A stretch of DNA of 64,000 bases, from NCBI RefSeq assembly GCF_023242315.1, contig NZ_JALLIY010000001.1, positions 372,001 to 436,000 on the forward strand, read 5' to 3'. Both the position numbers and the translations under genes were made by a program. Shown here in pieces: positions 42,283 through 51,659 of the stretch. The notes beneath the pieces are model-generated. The model did no database searches. It worked only from the letters and a program-made list of their open reading frames with translations, and was not told the DNA's origin. The DNA comes from Pseudomonas sp. MWU13-2105. Lineage in GTDB: Bacteria; Pseudomonadota; Gammaproteobacteria; Pseudomonadales; Pseudomonadaceae. Every line of letters starts with the position of its first letter. Positions within the stretch are counted from its first letter, which is position 1.

Positions 42283-43254
42283 TCAGGTGTCGAGCCGGCC
42301 CGCGAGCAACTGCTGCAAGCGCCGGCGCATCAGCCGGCCGTCATTGCCCAGGCAGCCGATGCTCGAACCTTCCAGGCGTTCCTGCAACAGCTCCGAAACA
42401 TCCCCGGCGAGCATCACCGCACAGTCCACCGACAGCGCCAGGCGATTGAGCCGGCGTGGCAGATCGGCCATCGGCGAGCGGTTGGAGTACAGCACCAACG
42501 CCTCGGGCCGGACCTTTTCACAGACCAGGGTCAGTTCATCGAAGGGTTGGCCAATCGCCAGGACGCTGACCGAGCGGTCGCCGTCGCCCAGCAACAGGCC
42601 CGCCACCAGCAATTCGAGCTCTCGACATTGATCCGGTAAAGCGGCGAGCACGATGCGCTGGGAGGGCAGCCCACGGACCGAATGCAGGCGTTGCAGGACC
42701 CGCGTACGCAAGAACGCGTCGAGGAACAGCCACTCACTGACCTGGCCGAACTCGTTGGTCTGCAGTTGCCGGCGCTGCCACAGCGGCAGGAGGATATTCT
42801 GGAACACCACGGTCAGCGGATAACTGGAAAACACCTGCCCATAGAGGCGCTCGAGGCCTGGCTCGTCGAAAGCGCTGACCGCCGCAGCCAGCTGCGTCTG
42901 CCAGTCGTCCCATTCCGTCTGGGCAAGCGACTGCGCGGCAATACCGGTGGGTGTGTGGATCGGCACGGCCTGGACGGCGGTTTTCGCCAGGATCTTGCCG
43001 ACCTTGCTCACTGCCACGCCGCGCTCGATCCAGCCCATGATGGTACGGACCGTCTCGATATCGCTCATGGCATAGAGCCGATGCCCACTTTCAGTGCGCG
43101 TCGGTTGAATCAGACCGTAGCGCCGCTCCCACGCCCGCAGGGTGACCGGGTTGACGCCGGTGAGGCGCGAGACTTCACGAATGGGGAACAACTCTTCCTG
43201 TTTCAACGCTCGCAACAGCGGCGCGGCAGGTTCAAGTTCGGTCATGACGGGCAT
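42283..43254 (-). CDS. LitR/CarH-like MerR regulator, apparently without B12 ligand
   Basis: 323 residues. MerR winged helix at about 22-90 (LFPIREVSRLTGVNPVTLRAWERRYGLIQPTRTESGHRLY), then a helical bundle and a Rossmann-like B12-type domain (QRIVLAALPDQCRELELLVAG). In B12-dependent CarH/LitR the E-x-H-x-x-G motif carries the cobalamin-ligating His; here the aligned residues read QCRELE, with Arg in place of His. This fits class II LitR of Pseudomonas (PplR1), which is light-controlled through a short LOV protein. That partner is encoded next door. No ribosome site stands out at either of two ATGs (43254, 43245). Confidence 0.85.
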   Translation of the reverse strand: MPVMTELEPAAPLLRALKQEELFPIREVSRLTGVNPVTLRAWERRYGLIQPTRTESGHRLYAMSDIETVRTIMGWIERGVAVSKVGKILAKTAVQAVPIHTPTGIAAQSLAQTEWDDWQTQLAAAVSAFDEPGLERLYGQVFSSYPLTVVFQNILLPLWQRRQLQTNEFGQVSEWLFLDAFLRTRVLQRLHSVRGLPSQRIVLAALPDQCRELELLVAGLLLGDGDRSVSVLAIGQPFDELTLVCEKVRPEALVLYSNRSPMADLPRRLNRLALSVDCAVMLAGDVSELLQERLEGSSIGCLGNDGRLMRRRLQQLLAGRLDT

Positions 43255-43462
43255 CTGTCACACATTTATGAATAGGATTTGGCAGATATTCTAGCCCACT
43301 GGATCCAACCCCCTGCAAATCATACGCAATACGACTTACTTGTTTGGTGCATTTCCTGGGAATAGGGAATAATTCTTGCCTGTCCAAACACGCAGCCCAC
43401 CACCCCGGCGCTGCGTTGCGCATCTGCCCTACCCGGGCGGCGTGCTTGTCTTACGGAGATAC

Positions 43463-44035
43463 ATGATGTCTACCTCACCCGTCACCATGATGGTTGCCCG
43501 GCGCGTCGCCGAAGGTCGCTACCAGGACATGCTCACCTGGTTGCACGAAGGCGAATTGCTCGCCACCGACTTCCCTGGTTACCTGGGCTCCGGCGTGCTC
43601 GCCCCGCCGCCCGGCGATAACGAATTCCAGATGATTTTCCGCTTCAGCGATGCCATCACCCTGGGCGCCTGGGAGCATTCCGCCTCGCGCAAGGCCTGGT
43701 TGGCGCGTGGCGGCGATCTGTTCGCCGGACCGCACGAGCAGCGGGTCAGCGGCATCGACGGCTGGTTCGGTGCGGTGGGCCGACGGCCGCCACGGTGGAA
43801 ACAGGCGGTGGCGATCTGGCTGGCGTTCTTTCCGGTGTCGCTGCTGTTCAACTTCGGCCTCGCGCCGTTGCTGGCCGAACTGAGCCTGCTACCACGGGTA
43901 CTGGTCAGCACCCTGGCGCTGACCCCGCTGATGGTCTACTTTTTCATTCCGTTGTCGACTCATCTGCTGGCGGGCTGGTTGCACAGTGCCCCAGCCAAGG
44001 CGTCGGCGGGCGAAACCGCGCCTGCCAGGCACTAA
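43463..44035 (+). CDS. Antibiotic-biosynthesis-monooxygenase (ABM) domain membrane protein
   Basis: 190 residues after GGAG. The N-terminal half is an ABM ferredoxin-like domain (VTMMVARRVAEGRYQDMLTWLHE...FPGYLGSGVLAPPPGDNEFQMIFRF...AWEHSASRKAWLARG). The C-terminal half has two membrane helices (WKQAVAIWLAFFPVSLLFNFGLA, VLVSTLALTPLMVYFFIPLSTHLLA). Similar fusions occur widely in Pseudomonas and are uncharacterised. It starts 208 bp from the LitR-like gene, divergently, so it may share its regulation, although I see no TGTACA box in that gap. Confidence 0.83.
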   Translation: MMSTSPVTMMVARRVAEGRYQDMLTWLHEGELLATDFPGYLGSGVLAPPPGDNEFQMIFRFSDAITLGAWEHSASRKAWLARGGDLFAGPHEQRVSGIDGWFGAVGRRPPRWKQAVAIWLAFFPVSLLFNFGLAPLLAELSLLPRVLVSTLALTPLMVYFFIPLSTHLLAGWLHSAPAKASAGETAPARH

Positions 44036-44047
44036 AAGCACACAGTC

Positions 44048-44125
44048 CTGCAGGAGCCGGGCTCGCCCGCGAAGCTTTTGGCGCCCTCAAGGCCCTCTTC
44101 GCCGGCAAGCCAGACTCCTGCAGGT
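44048..44125. repeat. REP-type inverted pair
   Basis: CTGCAGGAGCCGGGCTCGCC at the left and GGCAAGCCAGACTCCTGCAG at the right, after the ABM gene and before the folM promoter. Confidence 0.75.
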
Positions 44126-44185
44126 TGCGCTGCCCAGGAGACCTCGTTCTCATTGACAGGTCGCGTCAGCCGCCACTCGCAACAG

Positions 44186-44212
44186 TTGTACAAGCCCAGT
44201 GGCTGGTATAGT
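44186..44212 (+). promoter_or_regulatory. Candidate light-regulated promoter of folM-folE-folX
   Basis: TTGTACAA (44186-44193) is a perfect palindrome. The TGTACA in it is followed after 12 bp by GGTA, close to the PplR1-type box T(G/A)TACA-N12-TGTA as I recall it. An extended -10, TGGTATAGT (44204-44212), follows, so TTGTAC would be the -35 with a 15-bp spacer and a bound repressor would block it. Transcription would begin near 44219, 45 bp before folM. Confidence 0.6.
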
Positions 44213-44263
44213 TTTGACTTCAACGTCAACCGACGCCCCTCCACCGCTTGCCACGAGCTTTCG

Positions 44264-44974
44264 ATGCCACCGTCTTGTGCTCCAATCCTGATTACTGGCG
44301 CCGGCCAGCGTGTCGGCCTGCACTGCGCAGAGCGGCTGCTGGCCGACGGCTACCCGGTGATCGTCAGCTATCGCAGCGAGCGGCCCGGCGTCCAGGCCCT
44401 GCGCGACCTCGGTGCCACCGCGCTGTTCGCCGATTTCTCCAGCGAAGCCGGGATCCTGGCCTTTATCGACACGCTGAAGCAGCACACCGACTGCCTGCGG
44501 GCGATCGTCCACAATGCCTCGGCCTGGCTGGCGGAAACGCCCGGTCAGGAAACCGCGGCCTTTACCCAGATGTTCAGCCTGCACATGCTTGCGCCTTATC
44601 TGATCAACCTGCATTGCGCCGAGTTGCTGGAGCGCTCGCCAATGGCCGATATCGTGCACATCAGCGACGATGTCACCCGCAAGGGCAGCAGCCAGCACAT
44701 TGCCTACTGCGCCAGCAAGGCCGGCCTGGACAGCCTGACCCTGTCCTTCGCGGCCCGCTACGCGCCACGGATCAAGGTCAACGGCATCGCCCCGGCCCTG
44801 CTGATGTTCAACCCCGACGACGACGCGGCGTACCGCGCCAGGACCCTGGCCAAATCGGCCCTGGGTATCGAACCCGGAGCCGGGGTGGTCTACCAGAGCC
44901 TGCGCTACCTGCTGGACAACCCCTATGTCACCGGCACAACCTTGACCGTCAACGGCGGCCGGCACCTTAAATAA
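44264..44974 (+). CDS. folM: Dihydromonapterin reductase, SDR family
   Basis: 236 residues from MPPSCAPILITGAGQRVGLHCAERLL. It has the GAGQRVG nucleotide loop of FolM-type SDRs, AIVHNASAWLAE, DIVHISDDVTRKGSSQHIAYCASKAGL (Tyr and Lys as YCASK) and the end VTGTTLTVNGGRHLK, which is typical of FolM. It reduces dihydromonapterin to tetrahydromonapterin, cofactor of phenylalanine hydroxylase in Pseudomonas. The longer frame upstream runs through the promoter and REP, so the ATG at 44264 is used. First gene of folM-folE-folX. Confidence 0.92.
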   Translation: MPPSCAPILITGAGQRVGLHCAERLLADGYPVIVSYRSERPGVQALRDLGATALFADFSSEAGILAFIDTLKQHTDCLRAIVHNASAWLAETPGQETAAFTQMFSLHMLAPYLINLHCAELLERSPMADIVHISDDVTRKGSSQHIAYCASKAGLDSLTLSFAARYAPRIKVNGIAPALLMFNPDDDAAYRARTLAKSALGIEPGAGVVYQSLRYLLDNPYVTGTTLTVNGGRHLK

Positions 44975-44998
44975 GCCGCCCCGCGAGGAACCCTTTCC

Positions 44999-45559
44999 AT
45001 GAGTGCCACACTGCCCGAGCATTACCGCGAGATCCTTCTGGGGCTGGGCGAAAACCCCGACCGCGAGGGCCTGCTGGACACCCCGAAGCGGGCCGCCAAG
45101 GCCATGCAGTACCTGTGTCACGGCTATGAGCAGAGCCTCGACGAGGTGGTCAACGGCGCGCTGTTCGCCTCCGACAATGACGAGATGGTCATCGTCAAGG
45201 ACATCGAGTTGTACTCGTTGTGCGAACATCACCTGCTACCCTTCATCGGCAAGGCCCATGTCGCCTACATGCCCACCGGCAAGGTCCTCGGGCTGTCGAA
45301 GATCGCCCGGATCGTCGACATGTTCGCCCGCCGCCTGCAGATCCAGGAAAACCTCACCCGGCAGATCGCCGACGCCATCGAGCAAGTGACCCAGGCCGCC
45401 GGCGTGGCGGTGGTGATCGAAGCCCAGCACATGTGCATGATGATGCGCGGCGTGGAAAAACAGAATTCGACCATGAACACCTCGGTGATGCTCGGCGCCC
45501 TGCGCGACTCGAGCAGCACGCGCATGGAGTTCCTGCAACTGATTGGACGGAGCAAGTAG
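44999..45559 (+). CDS. folE: GTP cyclohydrolase I
   Basis: 186 residues. Zn and catalytic residues are present in [17 protein letters not shown] (Cys about 75, His about 77-78) and [16 protein letters not shown] (Cys about 146). It converts GTP to dihydroneopterin triphosphate, the first pterin step. It sits 24 bp after folM, with folX 2 bp after. Pseudomonas may carry several folE copies; this one is in the pterin cluster with the epimerase and reductase that together make monapterin, and not with folate genes folP/folK. Confidence 0.95.
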   Translation: MSATLPEHYREILLGLGENPDREGLLDTPKRAAKAMQYLCHGYEQSLDEVVNGALFASDNDEMVIVKDIELYSLCEHHLLPFIGKAHVAYMPTGKVLGLSKIARIVDMFARRLQIQENLTRQIADAIEQVTQAAGVAVVIEAQHMCMMMRGVEKQNSTMNTSVMLGALRDSSSTRMEFLQLIGRSK

Positions 45560-45561
45560 CA

Positions 45562-45933
45562 ATGCCACAACTTCAGCCAGGCATGGCGCGCATCCGGGTC
45601 AAGGACCTGTGCCTGCGTACCTTTATCGGCATCAACGAGGACGAGATCCTCAACAAGCAGGATGTGCGGATCAACCTGAGCATCCTCTATGCGGCCCAGG
45701 AAGCGGTGCGCGACAACGACATCGATCACGCCCTGAACTACCGCACCATCACCAAGGCGATCATCCAGCATGTGGAAGGCAACCGCTTCGCCCTGCTCGA
45801 ACGCCTGACCCAGGAGCTGCTGGACCTGGTGATGAGCAACCAGGCGGTGCTGTACGCCGAGGTCGAAGTCGACAAGCCCCACGCGTTGCGCTTTGCCGAG
45901 TCTGTGTCGATTACGCTCGCGGCGAGCCGCTAA
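45562..45933 (+). CDS. folX: Dihydroneopterin triphosphate 2'-epimerase
   Basis: 123 residues of the tunnel-fold FolB/FolX family. [33 protein letters not shown] and [35 protein letters not shown] match FolX better than FolB. It epimerises dihydroneopterin triphosphate to the monapterin series. Start overlaps the folE end closely (2 bp gap; GGAG lies inside folE). With FolE and FolM it gives tetrahydromonapterin. Confidence 0.9.
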   Translation: MPQLQPGMARIRVKDLCLRTFIGINEDEILNKQDVRINLSILYAAQEAVRDNDIDHALNYRTITKAIIQHVEGNRFALLERLTQELLDLVMSNQAVLYAEVEVDKPHALRFAESVSITLAASR

Positions 45934-46007
45934 GCCAGTGAGCCGCCTGGCGTTCATTGCGCCAGGCTCTTATCATCGCGCCCTACTTCACCCGTACAGA
46001 GCCCATC

Positions 46008-46304
46008 ATGACCGAGCAAGAACGCCTCGAACTCGAAGCCGCCGCCTTTCGCCGGCTGGTCGCCCACCTGGACAGCCGCAAGGATGTGCAGAACATCGAC
46101 CTGATGAACCTCGCCGGGTTCTGCCGCAACTGCCTGTCCAAGTGGTACAAGGCCGAAGCCGACGAACGCCAGATCGCAGTCAGCCTCGACGAGGCCCGTG
46201 AAGTGGTCTACGGCATGCCCTATGCCGAGTGGAAAACCCAATACCAGCAAGAAGCCAGCGCCGAACAACAGGCGGCGTTCGCCAAAGGAAAACCCCATGA
46301 GTGA
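46008..46304 (+). CDS. DUF1244 family protein
   Basis: 98 residues from MTEQERLELEAAAFRRLVAHL. The DUF1244 block is clear: DSRKDVQNIDLMNLAGFCRNCLSKWYKAEADERQ, then EAREVVYGMPYAEWKTQYQ. CRNCLSKWY gives two conserved cysteines that may bind metal. The function is unknown. It follows folX by 74 bp and overlaps the next gene by 8 bp, so these two are coupled. Confidence 0.88.
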   Translation: MTEQERLELEAAAFRRLVAHLDSRKDVQNIDLMNLAGFCRNCLSKWYKAEADERQIAVSLDEAREVVYGMPYAEWKTQYQQEASAEQQAAFAKGKPHE

Positions 46305-46635
46305 TTTGAACACCCTGCGCGCCAGCCTCAACAGCGGCGAACATGTTTTCGCCGAGACCCTGGCCTTCGTTGCCGCCGGTTACGACTATCAGCCACAAGC
46401 CTTCACCAACGGTGGCGTGGAAAACGCCGCCGGGCAGAACGAAGGTTCGTGCAAGACCCTGGGCCTGGCGCTGCTGGAAGGCTTGAGCGATAAGGAAGCC
46501 TTGCTGGCCTTCGGCGAGCATTACCGGTCGGTCCTGGCTACCCCTGAAGGCAGCGACCACGGCAATATCCGTGCGTTGATGACCCATGGCCTGGCCGCCG
46601 TGAAGTTCACCCAGGCGCCGCTGACCCGGCGCTGA
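46297..46635 (+). CDS. HopJ-family protein
   Basis: 112 residues. MSDLNTLRASLNSGEHVFAETLAFVAAGYDYQPQAFTNGG, then NAAGQNEGSCKTLGLALLEGL and GNIRALMTHGLAAVKF follow the HopJ family. The name comes from a Pseudomonas syringae effector, but the family is widespread in non-pathogens and ordinary housekeeping function is more likely. AAAGGA lies upstream. It overlaps DUF1244 by 8 bp. Confidence 0.87.
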   Translation: MSDLNTLRASLNSGEHVFAETLAFVAAGYDYQPQAFTNGGVENAAGQNEGSCKTLGLALLEGLSDKEALLAFGEHYRSVLATPEGSDHGNIRALMTHGLAAVKFTQAPLTRR

Positions 46636-46758
46636 TTCAAGGTCCGGCCAACACATCGCGACTTTTAAGATTGACCCGGCGACTTTATTTCGTTTGCCGG
46701 GGAGCGCTGCTCACGGCTTAGATAAAAAGAAGTCTTCCTTCTTCCGAGCCAGGTCTTC

Positions 46759-48009
46759 ATGAGCAGCGAAACCATCAGCCAGTCGATTTCCATCGTTCAC
46801 CCGATCAGCCTCAGCCATGGCAAGAACGCCGAGGTCTGGGACACCACCGGCAAGCGCTATATCGATTTTGTCGGCGGCATCGGCGTACTCAACCTCGGCC
46901 ATTGCCACCCGCGCATCGTCGAGGCCATTCGCGAACAAGCCACCCGGCTGACCCACTACGCCTTCAACGCCGCGCCCCATGCGCCCTACCTCGAACTGAT
47001 GGAGCGCCTGACGGCGTTTATTCCGGTGACCTACCCGGTCAGCGGCATGCTCACCAACAGCGGCGCGGAAGCGGCGGAAAATGCCCTGAAGATCGTCCGT
47101 GGCGCCACCGGGCGCAGCGCCGTGATCGCCTTTGACGGCGCCTTCCACGGCCGCACCCTCGCCACTCTCAACCTCAACGGCAAGGTGGCCCCCTACAAAC
47201 AGAAAGTCGGGGTGCTGCCGGGGCCGGTGTATCACCAGCCCTTCCCCAGCAAAGACAACGGCGTGACCTGCGCCGAGGCCTTGAAGGCAATGGAGCGGCT
47301 GTTCAGTGTCGAGATCGACGTCGCGGACATTGCCTGTTTTATCCTTGAACCGGTGCAGGGCGAAGCGGGCTTCCTGGCCCTGGACGTGGAGTTCGCCCAG
47401 GCACTGCGGCGTTTCTGCGATGAGAAAAACATCCTGCTGATCGCCGATGAAATCCAGTCCGGCTTCGGCCGCACCGGGCAGCGCTTTGCGTTCTCGCGCC
47501 TGGGGATCGAGCCGGACCTGATCCTGCTCGGCAAGAGCATTGCCGGCGGGGTACCGCTGGGCGCGGTGGTCGGGCGCAAGGCGCTGCTCGACAACTTGCC
47601 CAAAGGCGGACTGGGCGGCACCTATTCAGGTAACCCGATTGCTTGTGCAGCGGCATTGGCGACCCTGGACGAAATGACCGACACCCACTTGCAGGCCTGG
47701 GGCGCGCAACAGGAAGAGGCGATTGTCAGCCGTCACCAGGCTTGGCGTGCCAAGCAGCTGTCACCCTACCTGGGGCGTTTGACCGGCATCGGCGCCATGC
47801 GCGGCATCGAATTGATCAACCCTGACGGCAGCCCTGCGTCGGCACAGTTGACGCAATTGCTGGCCCTGGCCCGCGAGGCCGGTTTGCTGCTGATGCCGAG
47901 CGGCAAGTCGCGACACATCATTCGCCTGCTGGCGCCCTTGACCACCGAGGCGGCGGTGCTGGAGGAAGGATTGGATATCCTTGAGGCCAGCCTGGCCAGG
48001 CTGGCCTGA
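46759..48009 (+). CDS. 4-aminobutyrate-type class III aminotransferase
   Basis: 416 residues. Fold-type I, class III: the GIGVLNLGHCHPRIVEAI start, TNSGAEAAENALKI, ILEPVQGEAGF, LIADEIQSGFGRTGQ and the PLP lysine in LLGKSIAGGVPLGAV (about Lys 259). This resembles GabT, which transfers the amino group of GABA or similar omega-amines to 2-oxoglutarate. No gabD lies next to it, so another omega-amine (5-aminovalerate, putrescine-derived) is possible. A single gene, closed by a terminator. Confidence 0.85.
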   Translation: MSSETISQSISIVHPISLSHGKNAEVWDTTGKRYIDFVGGIGVLNLGHCHPRIVEAIREQATRLTHYAFNAAPHAPYLELMERLTAFIPVTYPVSGMLTNSGAEAAENALKIVRGATGRSAVIAFDGAFHGRTLATLNLNGKVAPYKQKVGVLPGPVYHQPFPSKDNGVTCAEALKAMERLFSVEIDVADIACFILEPVQGEAGFLALDVEFAQALRRFCDEKNILLIADEIQSGFGRTGQRFAFSRLGIEPDLILLGKSIAGGVPLGAVVGRKALLDNLPKGGLGGTYSGNPIACAAALATLDEMTDTHLQAWGAQQEEAIVSRHQAWRAKQLSPYLGRLTGIGAMRGIELINPDGSPASAQLTQLLALAREAGLLLMPSGKSRHIIRLLAPLTTEAAVLEEGLDILEASLARLA

Positions 48010-48022
48010 AACCCGCGGGCAG

Positions 48023-48049
48023 AAAAAAAACGGCCTCGGCCGGTTTTTT
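48023..48049. terminator. Bidirectional terminator after the aminotransferase gene
   Basis: AAAAAAAACGGCC at the left and GGCCGGTTTTTT at the right around a short loop; A and T tracts on both sides make it active either way. Confidence 0.8.
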
Positions 48050-48070
48050 CATTACCACACAATAGCTGAC

Positions 48071-48160
48071 GTGGGAGCGGTGCTTGCCCGCAAAGCTTTT
48101 TAGCGCCCTGAGGGGCCTGTTCGCGGCGGTGCGGCGATCCGACAAGCACCGCTCCCACAC
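48071..48160. repeat. REP-type inverted pair
   Basis: GTGGGAGCGGTGCTTGCC at the left and GACAAGCACCGCTCCCAC at the right, between convergent genes. Confidence 0.8.
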
Positions 48161-48168
48161 AGTCAGGA

Positions 48169-49426
<1,258 letters not shown>

Positions 49427-50182
49427 ATGCCCGCACCCGTCCTGTCCGGCCCGCAATATCTGCGCGAGGGCCTGAAACTGGTCCTGAGCCCGGGCCTGCG
49501 CCTGTTCGTCCTGCTGCCGCTGGCGATCAACCTGGTGCTGTTCGTCGGTTTGATCTACCTGGCCGGGCACTATTTCAGTCTCTGGGTCGATACCCTGATG
49601 CCGACCCTGCCCGGCTGGCTGAGTTTCCTCAACTACATCCTCTGGCCGCTGTTCGTGGCGCTGGTGGTGCTGATGGTGTTTTTCACCTTCACCATGATCG
49701 CCAACGTGATCGCCGCGCCCTTCAACGGTTTTCTCGCGGAAAAGGTCGAAGTGGTGGTGCGCGGCACCGACAATTTCCCGGCCTTCAGCTGGGCTGAACT
49801 GCTGGCGATGATTCCGCGCACCCTGGCGCGGGAAATGCGCAAGCTGGGTTACTTCCTGCCGCGGGCGATCGCGCTGTTGGTACTGTCGTTCATTCCGGTG
49901 GTGAATATCATCGCCGCGCCGCTATGGCTGCTGTTCGGGGTGTGGATGATGGCGATCCAGTACATCGACTACCCGGCGGACAACCACAAGCTGAGCTGGC
50001 AGGGCATGCTCGCCTGGCTGCGGCAGAAACGCTGGCAGTGCATGAGCTTTGGCGGGATCGTCTACCTGGTGCTGCTGGTGCCGGTGGTCAACCTGCTGAT
50101 GATGCCGGCGGCGGTGGCCGGGGCGACCTTGTTCTGGGTCCGTGAGCGCGGCGACGAGGCGGTGGCCGGCGAGAAGCGCTGA
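49427..50182 (+). CDS. cysZ: Sulfate transporter CysZ
   Basis: 251 residues. Four or more hydrophobic segments and CysZ features: [46 protein letters not shown], and [25 protein letters not shown]. coli CysZ is a high-affinity sulfate permease feeding CysDNC. Those genes lie 7.6 kb away in this window. It is divergent from trxB; a glycosyltransferase gene follows by 80 bp. Confidence 0.9.
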   Translation: MPAPVLSGPQYLREGLKLVLSPGLRLFVLLPLAINLVLFVGLIYLAGHYFSLWVDTLMPTLPGWLSFLNYILWPLFVALVVLMVFFTFTMIANVIAAPFNGFLAEKVEVVVRGTDNFPAFSWAELLAMIPRTLAREMRKLGYFLPRAIALLVLSFIPVVNIIAAPLWLLFGVWMMAIQYIDYPADNHKLSWQGMLAWLRQKRWQCMSFGGIVYLVLLVPVVNLLMMPAAVAGATLFWVRERGDEAVAGEKR

Positions 50183-50226
50183 GGTATTGGCAACGCTGTC
50201 CGTCACAAATCCATCATCAAACAGCC

Positions 50227-50257
50227 ACAGTGTCGCAACCGCCCGGGGCGACACTGT
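50227..50257 (+). promoter_or_regulatory. Perfect 10-bp inverted repeat just before the glycosyltransferase start
   Basis: ACAGTGTCGC (50227-50236) and GCGACACTGT (50248-50257) with an 11-base spacer, ending 4 bases before the ATG. No Shine-Dalgarno sequence is visible, so the hairpin would sit in the 5' leader. It has no T tract, so it is not a simple cysZ terminator. Confidence 0.65.
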
Positions 50258-50261
50258 AAAC

Positions 50262-51485
50262 ATGACGACAGCTCTGCATATCACCCTGATCACCGAAACC
50301 TTCCCACCGGAAATCAATGGCGTGGCCAATACCCTTGGCCGCTTGTGCGACGGACTGCGCGCCCGCGGGCATCAGATCGAACTGGTGCGCCCGCGCCAGA
50401 GCTGCGACCAGTCCCGCCCCAGCGATACCGAACTGCTGCTCTGCCGGGGCTGGCCGCTGCCCGGCTATCCCGGCCTGCAATGGGGGCAGTCGTCGATGCA
50501 CAAGTTGCTGCGACGCTGGAAGAGCCAACGTCCGGACGTGCTGTATATCGCCACCGAAGGCCCGCTCGGCTTGTCCGCCCTGCGCGCGGCCAGGCGCCTG
50601 GGGATTTCGGTGGTCAGCGGTTTTCACACCAACTTCCAGCAGTATTCCCATCAATACGGCATGGGTTTGCTGACACGGCTACTGACCCACTACCTGCGCT
50701 GGTTCCACAACCGTTCCAAGCTGACCCTGGTGCCCAGCGTCAGCCAGCGCTTGGAACTGGAACGGCGGCATTTCGAGCGCCTGGAACTGCTTTCCCGCGG
50801 CGTCGACAGCCAGTTGTTCCATCCGGCCAAGCGCTTGAGCGCCCTGCGCGACAGCTGGGGGCTGGCGGACGGCGATATCGCCTTGCTGTATGTCGGGCGG
50901 CTGGCGACCGAGAAAAACCTCGGTTTGCTCAAGCAGACCTTCGAACGCCTGCGGGAAACTTATCCACAGCGGCGGATGAAGCTGATCGTGGTTGGCGATG
51001 GCCCGCAACGCGGCGTGCTGGAAAAGGAACTGCCCGAGGCGATTTTCTGCGGCACGCAGCGCGGCGAGGCGTTGGCCTGCCACTATGCGTCGGCGGATCT
51101 GTTCCTGTTCCCGAGCCTTACCGAAACCTTCGGTAATGTGGTGCTTGAGGCGCTGGCTTCCGGGCTGGGGGTGGTGGCTTACGATGAGGCCGCGGCGGCC
51201 CAGCATATCCGCCATGGTTACAACGGCGTGCTGGCCATGCCCGGCGACGAGGAGGCGTTCTGCGATGCCGCCTGTTGGTTGCTGGAAGGCCGGGAGACCT
51301 TGCGCAATGTTCGCCTCAACGCCCGCCAGCATGCCAGCCGACAAGGTTGGGGGGCGATTGTCGAGCAGTTCGAGAAGCAATTGCGCGGGGCCTGCGACGC
51401 GCCGCCGCTGGCACAACGCGTTCCAGCCCTGCCGGCGGATACCGTGGCGACAACCGCCGTCCTGAAAACACCACAAAACCTGTAG
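50262..51485 (+). CDS. GT4-family glycosyltransferase
   Basis: 407 residues. HITLITETFPPEINGVANTLGRLCDGLRARGH is the typical start of GT4 enzymes of the mannosyl/glucosyl-glycolipid group; GVDSQLFHPAKR, LLYVGRLATEKNLGLL and the E-x7-E motif region FPSLTETFGNVVLEALASG complete the active site. Glycolipid or envelope sugar transfer is likely; donor and acceptor are unknown. No clear ribosome site precedes the ATG, and a strong hairpin lies there, so translation may be controlled. It follows cysZ by 80 bp. Confidence 0.87.
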   Translation: MTTALHITLITETFPPEINGVANTLGRLCDGLRARGHQIELVRPRQSCDQSRPSDTELLLCRGWPLPGYPGLQWGQSSMHKLLRRWKSQRPDVLYIATEGPLGLSALRAARRLGISVVSGFHTNFQQYSHQYGMGLLTRLLTHYLRWFHNRSKLTLVPSVSQRLELERRHFERLELLSRGVDSQLFHPAKRLSALRDSWGLADGDIALLYVGRLATEKNLGLLKQTFERLRETYPQRRMKLIVVGDGPQRGVLEKELPEAIFCGTQRGEALACHYASADLFLFPSLTETFGNVVLEALASGLGVVAYDEAAAAQHIRHGYNGVLAMPGDEEAFCDAACWLLEGRETLRNVRLNARQHASRQGWGAIVEQFEKQLRGACDAPPLAQRVPALPADTVATTAVLKTPQNL

Positions 51486-51571
51486 GAGCAGGCGGTCCGG
51501 CGTCCCGGCTTGCCCGCGAAGCCTTGGGCGGCCTCACGGGCCTCTTCGCTGGCAAGCCGGGCTCCTACAGG
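51481..51571. repeat. REP-type inverted pair
   Basis: TGTAGGAGCAGGCGGTCCGG at the left and GCAAGCCGGGCTCCTACAG at the right; it begins inside the glycosyltransferase stop codon area. A half element, GTAGCAGCCGGCTTGCCGG, follows at 51601-51626. Confidence 0.7.
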
Positions 51572-51659
51572 ACAGTGAATACCGTCAGGCCCGGGACCTT
51601 GTAGCAGCCGGCTTGCCGGCGATGGCGATCAAACATTCAGCCTCGTCGGCGCGGCGCGC

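Noticed and set aside
43255..43462. LitR box in the regulator/ABM gap
   Set aside because: No TGTACA or TATACA is present in this gap.
45562..45933. FolB (dihydroneopterin aldolase) instead of FolX
   Set aside because: Context with folM and folE and the [13 protein letters not shown] start fit the epimerase better.
46297..46635. Type III effector because of the HopJ name
   Set aside because: No hrp box or secretion-type N-terminus, and it is translationally coupled to a housekeeping-like DUF1244 gene.
50190..50225. PHO box before the glycosyltransferase
   Set aside because: CTGTCCGTCAC resembles one half-site only; the second 7-mer repeat at the right spacing is missing.
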